From positions 3,244-12,574 of the forward strand of contig DFYP01000078.1 in NCBI GenBank assembly GCA_002382645.1: DNA of 9,331 nucleotides, written 5' to 3'. The notes beneath the pieces were generated by a model. It worked only from the letters and a program-made list of their open reading frames with translations, made no database searches and was not told the DNA's origin. Position numbers and translations under genes: made by a program. The DNA comes from Desulfovibrio sp. UBA4079 (lineage in GTDB: Bacteria > Desulfobacterota > Desulfovibrionia > Desulfovibrionales > Desulfovibrionaceae). Shown one piece after another: positions 1 to 6,950 of this stretch. Each line of letters begins with the position of its first letter. Position 1 is the stretch's first letter.

Positions 1-2
1 GC

Positions 3-485
3 AACTGGGTCAAGCCGCCGATTATCCCGAAAGAGAACAAGCCTCCGGCCGTCGTCGAGGCGAAGGTCCTTCCGCCGCCGATTGTGCCGTCCGGAGACAA
101 GATCTCCGAAGCGCCGTCGGCCCCTGAAGTCAGGGCGTCTTCCGCTCCGATGCCTTCCGCGACGGGGGGAAAAACCGAAGCCATCCCCGCCCCCGCATCG
201 GCGGCTTTTCCAAAGGATGTGCGCCAAGCTCCCTACGCCGTCCAGATCCGCGCCTTCCCCGAAAACCGGATGAAGGAAGCCGAGGCCTTCATGGAACGGG
301 TGAAAGAGAACCGGCCTGAAACGCTTCTCGAAACGGCAACCCTCGGCAAGCGGGGCGTCTGGCACAGGATCCTCCTCGGCCCCTTTTCGACGAGGGAAGA
401 AGCCTCCGCCTACCGGAAGGAAAATCGCCTTTCCCGGGAATTCCCCGACAGTTTCGTTCAAAAAAGAACCGGAACGGCTCCCTGA
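3..485 (+). CDS. SPOR-domain protein, 3' end (5' partial)
   Basis: The frame is open from the left edge and ends at TGA 483-485, so the true start lies outside the window; the GTG at 84 is only an internal codon. About 75 visible residues form a Pro/Ala/Lys-rich, low-complexity linker. The last ~80 residues (from about position 230) read as a SPOR domain: YAVQIRAF opens the first beta strand and RILLGPFSTREEASAYRK is the typical second repeat (RVxxGPF, then a helix with A and Y). SPOR domains bind glycan strands stripped of stem peptides in septal or lateral peptidoglycan. Proteins of this layout are usually anchored by one N-terminal membrane segment, with the linker and SPOR domain in the periplasm (DedD, FtsN or DamX type); the anchor cannot be seen here. 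Which family member it is cannot be decided. Codon use matches znuA downstream and differs from the region after ~2090. Confidence 0.82.
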   Translation, partial: NWVKPPIIPKENKPPAVVEAKVLPPPIVPSGDKISEAPSAPEVRASSAPMPSATGGKTEAIPAPASAAFPKDVRQAPYAVQIRAFPENRMKEAEAFMERVKENRPETLLETATLGKRGVWHRILLGPFSTREEASAYRKENRLSREFPDSFVQKRTGTAP

Positions 486-516
486 TCCCCTCCGCAGCAT
501 CCGAGCATCGGGGCGA

Positions 517-536
517 CGGAAACCCGATCGTTTCCG
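517..536. repeat. Short inverted repeat after the SPOR gene
   Basis: CGGAAAC (517-523) and GTTTCCG (530-536) are perfect reverse complements around a 6-base loop, 31 bases after the SPOR stop codon. The place suits a transcription terminator, but no T-run follows on the plus strand. It may be a weak or Rho-assisted end, or chance. Confidence 0.3.
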
Positions 537-655
537 GCGGGACGGACATCCCGGTTGCGTCTTGACGGGCGAAACATGACCGTCTCCCCGGCCTCCCCGA
601 GCCGTGTTCCCCGGAATCCGTCGAAGGCGGTTCTGTGACGCCCGGAGAAAACTGC

Positions 656-688
656 TTGACAATGCCACGCCGATGCAACAAAGTTGCA
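656..688 (+). promoter_or_regulatory. Promoter and palindromic operator of znuA (candidate Zur/Fur-family site)
   Basis: A perfect TTGACA (656-661) is followed at 674-688 by the perfect palindrome TGCAAC-AAA-GTTGCA (6-base arms, 3-base centre). With a 17-base spacer the -10 hexamer would be CAAAGT at 679-684, a poor match that lies inside the palindrome. A dimeric repressor bound there would block RNA polymerase. The site is 37 bases upstream of the chosen znuA start. Zinc-uptake genes are commonly repressed by Zur, a Fur-family protein that binds short inverted repeats when zinc is plentiful. Assigning this site to Zur is inference from position and symmetry; the regulator is not in the window. 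The rest of 486-724 shows no gene. Confidence 0.6.
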
Positions 689-724
689 CGAAAATTTTTT
701 CATGACAGGCGATGGGGATTCCGG

Positions 725-1654
725 ATGATGAAACGGATCGGGAAAATTTTGCTGGGCGCTGCCTTCTGTCTGCTGCCTGCGCTGCCGGCCTCCCCGGCGG
801 AGGCGGCCGCCGTCAAGGTCTTTGTGAGCATCGCCCCGCAGAAATACTTCGTGCAGAAAATCGCAGGCGACCTTGCAGAGGTTTCCGTTTTGGTTCCCGC
901 CGGCGCCGATCCCCACACCTTCGAACCCAAACCGAGGCAGATGGTCGAACTCTCGAAAACCGCCCTGTACTTTGCGGTGGGAATCGATTTCGAAAAGACC
1001 TGGCTGAAAAAAATCTCCGCAACGAATCCGAAAATGCGCATCGTCCGCACCGATGAGGGAATTCCAAAAATCGCGATGGCCGCGCATCGCCACGGACGGG
1101 AGAGCGGGCCCGAACGCGCAGCCGCCCCGCACGGTCATGTCCAAGACGGAGACGGAAGCGGCGCCGGATCTCCGGACCCGCACGTGTGGCTTTCGCCGGC
1201 GTTGGTAAGAATCCAGGCAAATCATATTCTCCGCGCCTTCCTTTCCCTCGATCCGGCCCATCGAACGCGCTATGAGGACAACCATGCCCGTTTTCTCGCA
1301 CGGATCGACGCCCTCCATGCGGAACTGACATCTCTCTTCGCCGGACGAAAGGGGGAGCGGTTCATGGTTTTCCACCCCTCCTGGGGGTATTTCGCCGATG
1401 CCTACGGCCTTGGGCAGATTCCCGTTGAAATCGAAGGCAAGGAACCCAAACCGGCCCTGCTCCGGAAACTCATTCGCCGCGCAAGAGAGCGCGGAATCCG
1501 GGTGATCTTCGTCCAGCCTCAGTTCTCCGCAAAAAGCGCCGAGCTGCTGGCCAGGGAGATCGGCGGGAAGGTGGTCTACGCCGACCCGCTGGCCGAGAAC
1601 TGGGAGGAAAACCTGCGCGAGGTCGCCCGAAAATTCCAGGCGGCGGCCCGGTGA
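725..1654 (+). CDS. znuA: Zinc ABC transporter periplasmic solute-binding protein (ZnuA-like)
   Basis: Captures zinc (possibly manganese) in the periplasm and hands it to an inner-membrane ABC permease. I start it at ATG 725 (ATG 728 is equally possible), preceded by GGGGA at 713-717. The frame is open upstream to GTG 635, but that extension would cover the operator and precede the signal peptide. The 309-residue product begins with a clear signal peptide: MMKR, a hydrophobic core to about residue 20, and likely cleavage near PAEA-AAV at 27. Family A-1 metal-site residues are present: His64 (ADPHTFEP), His153 (DPHVWLSP), His217 (FHPSWGYFADAYGL) and Asp287 (VYADPLAENW). Between the first two lies a His-rich loop (about 121-138, with HRHG and HGH), typical of zinc rather than manganese binders. 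Length is normal. Its stop overlaps the GTG of the next gene by four bases (GTGA), indicating translational coupling to the ATPase. Confidence 0.93.
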   Translation: MMKRIGKILLGAAFCLLPALPASPAEAAAVKVFVSIAPQKYFVQKIAGDLAEVSVLVPAGADPHTFEPKPRQMVELSKTALYFAVGIDFEKTWLKKISATNPKMRIVRTDEGIPKIAMAAHRHGRESGPERAAAPHGHVQDGDGSGAGSPDPHVWLSPALVRIQANHILRAFLSLDPAHRTRYEDNHARFLARIDALHAELTSLFAGRKGERFMVFHPSWGYFADAYGLGQIPVEIEGKEPKPALLRKLIRRARERGIRVIFVQPQFSAKSAELLAREIGGKVVYADPLAENWEENLREVARKFQAAAR

Positions 1655-2091
1655 GGCAATTGAGAATGAACGAACTTGTGATCGATGTCCGGGACATGTG
1701 GTTCTCCTTCAACGGGCAACCCGTGCTCCGTGAGGTGAACCTGACGGTACCGGCGGGGGATTTCCTGGTCATCATCGGCCCCAACGGCGGGGGAAAGACA
1801 ACACTGCTCAAGCTGATGCTGGGACTGCTCGAACCGGATCGGGGAGTGGTGAGCGTCTTCGGCCGGACCCCGCACAAGGCGGCCCGACATATCGGCTATG
1901 TGCCCCAGAACGTTCACATCAACAAAACCTTCCCCGTATCGGTCCTCGACGTCGTTTTGATGGGCCGGCTGAGGTCCGGAGGCGGCTGGTCGCGGCACTC
2001 CCGGCAGGACAGGCTCGCCGCCCGGGCGGCCCTCGAACAGATGGGGGTATGGGAATATCGGAGCCGCCGCATCGGCGAGCTTTCCGGCGGC
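1651..2091 (+). other. znuC: ZnuC segment of the chimera (truncated zinc transporter ATPase)
   Basis: This is the first ~60% of a ZnuC-like ATPase, which would power zinc import with ZnuA and a ZnuB permease. It overlaps the znuA stop by four bases, as expected in a znuACB operon. It runs from the N-terminal strand through Walker A and Q-loop to RRIGELSGG, the usual ZnuC wording just before the signature. A native ZnuC would continue with Q-x-QR-x-x-x-ARAL and end near residue 250. That continuation, the ZnuC Walker B region and znuB are all missing. Codons here (AAA, GAA, CTT, TTG) agree with znuA and the SPOR gene. Confidence 0.8.
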
Positions 2092-3612
2092 TGGCGCGAG
2101 CGGGCCAAGCTGGCCCGGGTGCTGCTCCAGGGCGCGGACATCCTGCTCCTGGACGAGCCCACCAACCACCTGGACCTGGAGGCCGTGGAGTGGCTGGAGA
2201 ACTATCTCCTGAACTTCCGCGGGGCCGTGGCCTTCGTGGCCCACGACCGGGTCTTCCTGGACAAGGTGGGCTCCCACGTCCTGTTCCTGGGCGGGGCCCG
2301 GCCCGTGCTGCGCAAGGGCTCGTTCGCCGGGTTCCTGGAGTGGGAGGCCGAGACGGCCCAGCAGCGCGAGCGCGAGGCGGCCAAGATCTCGGCGCGCATC
2401 GAGCACGAGCAGGAATACATCCGCCGGTTCCGGGTCAAGGCCCGCAAGGCGGCCCAGGCCCAGAGCAAGTTGAAGAAGGTCGAGAAGCTCCAGGCCGAGC
2501 TGTCCAGGGTCCAGGACGCGGCCAGCGGGGCCCGGCCCGGCCGCAGCCTGGCCTTCAACCTGCCCGAGCCCCGGCGCGGGGACAAGGTGGCGGTCTCGGC
2601 CGTGGACCTGGAGTTCGCCTACAAGGGCGACCACAAGGTCTGGCACAAGCTCAACTTCCAGCTGTTCCGGGGCCGCAAGATCGCCCTGGCCGCGCCCAAC
2701 GGGGCGGGCAAGTCCACGCTCCTGAAGCTCATCGCCGGGCGGCTCACGCCCTCCCACGGCCACGTGAAGATCGGCTCGAACACGGACATGGCCTATTTCA
2801 GCCAGCACCAGACCGAGATTTTGCGGCCGGCCGGGAGCGTGCTCTCGGAGATCCGGCGGCTCTCGGACCCGCGCAACAACGAGGAACAGCTCATGGGCGT
2901 GCTCGGCCTGTTCCTTCTGGGCGAGCCCTATTTCGAGCGGCCCGTGGCCGCGCTCTCCGGCGGCGAAAAGAGCCGCCTGCTCCTGGCCACCCTGTTCCTG
3001 GCCCGGGCCAACCTCCTGGTCCTGGACGAGCCCACCAACCACCTGGACCTGGAGAGCCGCGAGGGTCTGGTGCAGGCCCTGCGCGACTATGACGGCACGC
3101 TCCTGTTCGTGGCCCACGACCGCTACCTCATGAGCGAGGTGGCCGACGAGATCTGGAGCCTGTCGCCCACGGGCATCGTGGCCTTCCCGGGCGGGTTCGA
3201 GGAGTACGACGCCCACCGCCGGGCCGAGCAGGTTGCGGCCAGGAGCGCTCCAACGGCCCAGGCGGCCGCCCCGGCCGCTCCGGCGGCGGCAGCGGCCAGG
3301 CCCAAGCAGGGCAAGGAGGACAAGCGCCGCAGCGCCGAGATCCGCAACCGCATCTCCCGGGAGATGAAGCCCCTCAAGGACGAGTACGACACCCTGGAAA
3401 AGGACCTGGACAAGGCCTTGACCGGGCAGGCCGAGCTGGAGACCGCGCTTAACGACCCGGCCACCTACGCCGATCCGGGCAAGGCCCTGGAGCTGAACAA
3501 CAGCTACCGCGAGTGCGTGGACTGGGTGGAGAAGCTGCTTGACCGTATGGCCCTCCTGGAGCAAGAAATGGAAGAATTGAACAGCCGCAAGCAGGAGCTT
3601 TTGGGAGAATGA
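1651..3612 (+). CDS. Chimeric ABC ATPase: ZnuC-type N-terminus fused to ABC-F protein
   Basis: One frame of 653 codons from GTG 1651 (or ATG 1666, MNELVIDV, which looks more like a natural ZnuC start) to TGA 3610-3612. Residues 1-147 are a metal-transporter ATPase: Walker A GPNGGGKTT (43-51), Q-loop Gln86, FPVSVLDVVLMGR (94-106, typical of ZnuC/MntB ATPases) and LSGG (144-147). From residue 148 it is an ABC-F protein: WRERAKLARVLL, Walker B LLLDEP (165-170) with TNHLDL, H-loop His198, a charged inter-domain linker (about 235-300), then a complete second ATPase with Walker A PNGAGKST (349-356), Gln385, LSGG (435-438), LVLDEPTNHLDL (456-467) and His489. An Ala/Pro linker (about 531-552) leads to a C-terminal coiled coil (about 557-653), as in Uup-like members. 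ABC-F proteins act on ribosomes in the cytoplasm and have no membrane partner, so joining one to ZnuC makes little functional sense. The frame is intact, but I doubt that this protein exists. See the two segment entries. Confidence 0.85.
   Translation: MRQLRMNELVIDVRDMWFSFNGQPVLREVNLTVPAGDFLVIIGPNGGGKTTLLKLMLGLLEPDRGVVSVFGRTPHKAARHIGYVPQNVHINKTFPVSVLDVVLMGRLRSGGGWSRHSRQDRLAARAALEQMGVWEYRSRRIGELSGGWRERAKLARVLLQGADILLLDEPTNHLDLEAVEWLENYLLNFRGAVAFVAHDRVFLDKVGSHVLFLGGARPVLRKGSFAGFLEWEAETAQQREREAAKISARIEHEQEYIRRFRVKARKAAQAQSKLKKVEKLQAELSRVQDAASGARPGRSLAFNLPEPRRGDKVAVSAVDLEFAYKGDHKVWHKLNFQLFRGRKIALAAPNGAGKSTLLKLIAGRLTPSHGHVKIGSNTDMAYFSQHQTEILRPAGSVLSEIRRLSDPRNNEEQLMGVLGLFLLGEPYFERPVAALSGGEKSRLLLATLFLARANLLVLDEPTNHLDLESREGLVQALRDYDGTLLFVAHDRYLMSEVADEIWSLSPTGIVAFPGGFEEYDAHRRAEQVAARSAPTAQAAAPAAPAAAAARPKQGKEDKRRSAEIRNRISREMKPLKDEYDTLEKDLDKALTGQAELETALNDPATYADPGKALELNNSYRECVDWVEKLLDRMALLEQEMEELNSRKQELLGE
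2147..2181 (+). repeat. 35-base exact direct repeat, copy 1 (Walker B/D-loop)
   Basis: Positions 2147-2181 are identical to 3020-3054, 873 bases apart. Both copies encode LLDEPTNHLDLE or VLDEPTNHLDLE in the two ATPase domains of the ABC-F part. The identity comes from tandem domain homology plus strong codon bias. It is a potential recombination or assembly-confusion site, but it lies 55 or more bases after the ZnuC/ABC-F joint and does not explain it. Confidence 0.9.
3020..3054 (+). repeat. 35-base exact direct repeat, copy 2
   Basis: Second copy of 2147-2181, in the second ATPase domain of the ABC-F part. Confidence 0.9.
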
Positions 3613-4016
3613 GCCGGGAAATCCGCGTGGTTGCGGGCATTGTCTGGAAAGGGGCGGAGTTTTTGGCCGTGGACCGGCCCGAGGGCAAGGCCTTCGCCCG
3701 CATGTGGGAGTTCCCGGGGGGCAAGATCGCCTCGGGCGAGAGCCCCGAGGACGCCCTGGTGCGCGAGCTGCACGAGGAGCTGCGCATCACGGCCACGGCC
3801 TTCGGCTACTGGCGCGAGAAGAGCCACCAGTATGACGGGCTCCTCGTGCACCTGACCTTTTTCCACGTGCACGCCTTCCAGGGCGTGCCGTTTCCGGCCG
3901 AGGGCCAGTCCCTGGCCTGGCTTGCGCCCGGGCAGACCGGGCCGCGGGCCTTTTTGCCCGCTGACGTGGAGATCGTCGAGGCCCTCAAGACCTACGCGGG
4001 GCCCAAGGGATTCTAG
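3609..4016 (+). CDS. Nudix hydrolase, NudG/MutT-like nucleotide pyrophosphatase
   Basis: Probably hydrolyses a nucleoside triphosphate to monophosphate and pyrophosphate, in nucleotide-pool cleaning or pyrimidine turnover in the cytoplasm. The 135 residues match MutT-family length. The Nudix box runs from Gly38 to Ile60, with Glu44, Arg52, Glu53, Glu56 and Glu57 in place to bind Mg2+; the usual Gly near its end is Arg59 (EELRI, not EELGI). RMWEFPGGK (31-39) is MutT-like. The C-terminal part, with HLTFFHVHAFQG and FLPADVEIVEAL, resembles E. coli NudG (CTP / 5-methyl-dCTP pyrophosphohydrolase) more than MutT. Where MutT has Asn119, which recognises 8-oxoguanine, this protein has Asp119, as I recall for NudG. 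The NudG leaning is therefore my inference, and 8-oxo-dGTP remains possible. It starts at ATG 3609, overlapping the ABC-F stop by four bases, and ends 16 bases before metF. Confidence 0.88.
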   Translation: MSREIRVVAGIVWKGAEFLAVDRPEGKAFARMWEFPGGKIASGESPEDALVRELHEELRITATAFGYWREKSHQYDGLLVHLTFFHVHAFQGVPFPAEGQSLAWLAPGQTGPRAFLPADVEIVEALKTYAGPKGF

Positions 4017-4020
4017 TTCA

Positions 4021-4026
4021 GAGGAG
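4021..4026 (+). promoter_or_regulatory. Ribosome binding site that sets the metF GTG start
   Basis: GAGGAG lies six bases upstream of GTG 4033, just after the Nudix stop (4014-4016). It supports GTG 4033 over the longer in-frame extension back to 3922, which would run through the Nudix gene. Confidence 0.75.
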
Positions 4027-4032
4027 AGTCGC

Positions 4033-4908
4033 GTGCAGATCGCCCAGTTGATTGCAGCCAGCCGTTCGCCCTTCCTGTCCCTGGAGTTCTTCCCGCCCAA
4101 GGACCGGGGCACCTGGCCCGGGTTCTTCGAGGAGGTGGGCAAGCTCAAGGCCCTGAACCCGCTGTTCGTCTCCGTGACCTACGGCGCGGGCGGCGGCACC
4201 CAGGCCAACACCCTGGACGTGGTCACCCGGCTCAAGCGCGACCTGGGCCTGGAGCCCATGGCCCACCTCACCTGCGTGGGCGCGTCCGCTTCGGCCCTGC
4301 ACGGCTTCCTCAAGGAACTGGTGGCCGCGGAGATCCACAACGTGCTCGCCCTGCGCGGCGACCCGCCCAAGGACCGGCCGGACTTCCGCTTCGAGGGCCA
4401 GGAGTTCCAGCACGCCTCGGACCTGGTGGCCTTCATCCGGCGGGAGTACCCGGGTCTGGGCGTGGGCGTGGCCGGGATTCCCACCAAGCACCCGGAATCG
4501 GCCACGCTGGAGGACGACCTCAGGTGGCTCAAGTTCAAGGTGGACGCGGGCGGCGACTTCGTGGTCACCCAGCTGTTCTACAACAACGCCCACTATTTCG
4601 AGTACGTGCGGCGGTTGCGCGGCCTGGGCCTGACAGTGCCCGTGCTCCCCGGCATCCTGCCGATCATGAGCATGAAGTCCGCCCAGTTCATCTCGGGCCT
4701 CAACGGCCGGGCGGTGTTCGGCGGATTCTACGAGGTCCTGGAGCAGGCCTTTGCCCGGGGCGGGGACGAGGCCGTGCGCGAGCTGGGCCTGGCCCACGCC
4801 ACCAGACAGGCCCAGGACCTTATTGACAGGGGCGTTCCCGGAGTGCATCTCTATACGCTCAACCGCGCCGAGGCCTGCCTTGAGATCGCGGGCAACCTGA
4901 AGTTGTAG
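4033..4908 (+). CDS. metF: 5,10-methylenetetrahydrofolate reductase
   Basis: Flavoenzyme that reduces 5,10-methylene-THF to 5-methyl-THF, the methyl donor for homocysteine methylation to methionine; in anaerobes it can also serve the methyl branch of the Wood-Ljungdahl pathway. From GTG 4033 it is 291 residues, the normal bacterial length. Visible family motifs: LSLEFFPPK with catalytic Glu18 (Glu28 in E. coli), VSVTYGAGG (47-55), ALRGDPP with Asp110 near the flavin (Asp120 in E. coli), DFVVTQLFYN with Gln180 (Gln183 in E. coli), VPVLPGILPIMS (202-213) and the C-terminal GVHLYTLNR (270-278). It is a soluble TIM-barrel enzyme with no extra domain. The gene sits 16 bases after the Nudix stop and 12 before asd, so it is almost certainly co-transcribed. 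Methionine synthesis is the likely role here, because asd makes the precursor of homocysteine. Confidence 0.96.
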   Translation: MQIAQLIAASRSPFLSLEFFPPKDRGTWPGFFEEVGKLKALNPLFVSVTYGAGGGTQANTLDVVTRLKRDLGLEPMAHLTCVGASASALHGFLKELVAAEIHNVLALRGDPPKDRPDFRFEGQEFQHASDLVAFIRREYPGLGVGVAGIPTKHPESATLEDDLRWLKFKVDAGGDFVVTQLFYNNAHYFEYVRRLRGLGLTVPVLPGILPIMSMKSAQFISGLNGRAVFGGFYEVLEQAFARGGDEAVRELGLAHATRQAQDLIDRGVPGVHLYTLNRAEACLEIAGNLKL

Positions 4909-4920
4909 GGGGAGAAAACC

Positions 4921-5948
<1,028 letters not shown>

Positions 5949-5949
<1 letters not shown>

Positions 5950-6890
5950 TGTTGCGGGTGGCCGACTTCGACGACTATTTGCAGGCCCTGCTGGACGCCA
6001 TCCGTCCCGGGGCCCAGGAGGCCCTGGCCTTCTATGACTACCGGGTGGGCCTCATCGGCACGGACCCGCGGCTCATGCTCATGCCCTGGGACGACCACAT
6101 CGCCCACCGGGGCGACGGGGTCTTCGAGACCGCCAAGTTCGTGGGCCACAAGGTCTACCAGCTGGACGCGCACCTGAAGCGCATGCGCTCCTCCTGCAAG
6201 GGCATCCACCTGGAGCCGCCCTGTCCCTGGGAGGAGATCCGCGGCACCGTGCTCCAGGTGGCCAAGGCCGCGGGCAAGCCCGACGGGCTGGTGCGCGTGC
6301 TCCTGGGCCGCGGCCCGGGCGGCTTCGGCATCGACCCCTTCGAGTGCCCGGTGCCGAGCCTCTACGTGGTGGCCTACGACATCCACCTCAAGTCCGAAAG
6401 CGTCTACGAGCAGGGCGTCACGGCCTTCAAGGCCTCCATCCCGGCCAAGCAGGCCTGGCTGGCCACCATCAAGACCACCAACTACCTGCCCAACGTGCTC
6501 ATGAAGCGCGAGGCCGTGCAGAAGGGCTACGACTACGCCCTGTGCTTCGACGAGCAGGGCTTCCTGGCCGAAGGCGCCACGGAGAACGTCTGCATCGTGG
6601 ACGCCCAGGGCCGCCTGTCCATTCCCGAGTTCACCAACGCCCTGGCCGGGACCACGCTCATGCGCGGGGTGGACCTGCTCAAGCGCGAGATGGAGGTCAT
6701 CTTCCGGGGCATCCCCGAGGCCGAGCTGTTCGAGGCCCGGGAGATCATCCTGGTGGGCACGACCATCGACGCCCTGTCCGTGGTCCGCTTCAACGACAAG
6801 CCGGTGCACGACGCCCGGCCCGGCCCGGTGAGCCGCAGGCTGCGGGCCCTGCTGCGCCAGGACCTGGCGGACAACGGCATCCCCTTCTAG
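5949..6890 (+). CDS. PLP-dependent class IV aminotransferase, substrate uncertain
   Basis: A fold-type IV PLP enzyme, the family of branched-chain aminotransferase (IlvE), D-amino-acid aminotransferase and aminodeoxychorismate lyase (PabC). It has 313 residues from ATG 5949. The N-terminal HRGDGVFETAKF (53-64) is the family substrate-loop region, and QLDAHLKRM (71-79) is typical. The PLP lysine is Lys175 in TIKTTNYLPNVLMKREA, the cofactor-nitrogen Glu is Glu208 in EGATENV, and GTT at 234-236 and 270-272 should hold the phosphate. The IKxxNxLxNVL wording is closer to D-amino-acid aminotransferase than to long-form IlvE, but this does not fix the substrate. About 30 residues precede the usual start of the fold. 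It overlaps asd by one base and is the last gene of the operon before the hairpin at 6914. A PabC role would link it to folate and MetF, and an IlvE role to the aspartate family; both are inference. Confidence 0.9.
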
Positions 6891-6903
6891 CGTTCGCCGC
6901 TCC

Positions 6904-6950
6904 CTGAAATGAAAACGGCCGCCGGTTTCCGGCGGCCGTTCGCGTTTCAG
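6904..6950. terminator. Bidirectional terminator between convergent genes
   Basis: A 12-bp perfect stem (6914-6925 with 6929-6940, AACGGCCGCCGG and its complement) closes on a TTT loop. After symmetrical 4-base internal gaps an outer 6-bp stem follows: CTGAAA 6904-6909 with TTTCAG 6945-6950. It lies 23 bases after the aminotransferase stop and directly against the stop of the minus-strand gene, whose TGA (complement of 6947-6949) is inside the outer stem. Read on the minus strand the stem is followed by TTTTCATTTC, a fair U-tract. On the plus strand the tract is weaker (TTCGCGTTTC). It should end both transcripts, better on the minus strand. Confidence 0.85.

Larger units (their letters stand above)
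2080..3612 (+). other. ABC-F segment of the chimera (N-terminus missing)
   Basis: This is an ABC-F ATPase lacking its own start, first Walker A, Q-loop and any arm insertion, which in this family sits before the first signature. What remains is the end of the first ATPase, the inter-domain linker, the complete second ATPase and a C-terminal coiled coil. Family members bind the ribosomal E site and affect translation or antibiotic response; the C-terminal coiled coil recalls Uup, which also binds DNA. No resistance-type or subfamily assignment can be made without the missing N-terminus. Codon use (CTG/CTC, GAG, AAG, CGC) matches everything downstream. Its stop overlaps the Nudix start (ATGA, 3609-3612), so it belongs to the downstream operon and not to the zinc operon. 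Confidence 0.8.

Noticed and set aside
635..724. Longer N-terminus for ZnuA from GTG 635
   Set aside because: It would include the promoter-like TTGACA and the palindrome and would bury the signal peptide 30 residues inside the protein.
2080..2094. Sequencing frameshift as the cause of the ZnuC/ABC-F mixture
   Set aside because: The frame is continuous through the joint and both sides are in the same frame without a stop. The missing ZnuC and ABC-F pieces are not found in other frames nearby, so a small indel cannot explain it.
2049..3092. 347-codon plus-strand frame inside the ABC gene
   Set aside because: It is a Pro/Gly/Arg/Ala-rich frame-shifted shadow of the ABC-F sequence with no start signal.
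1576..3564. 662-codon open frame on the minus strand antisense to the ABC gene
   Set aside because: It is rich in Gly, Leu, Val, Gln and His in the pattern of a mirrored GC-rich gene, has no recognisable domain or ribosome site, and lies opposite a clearly coding frame.
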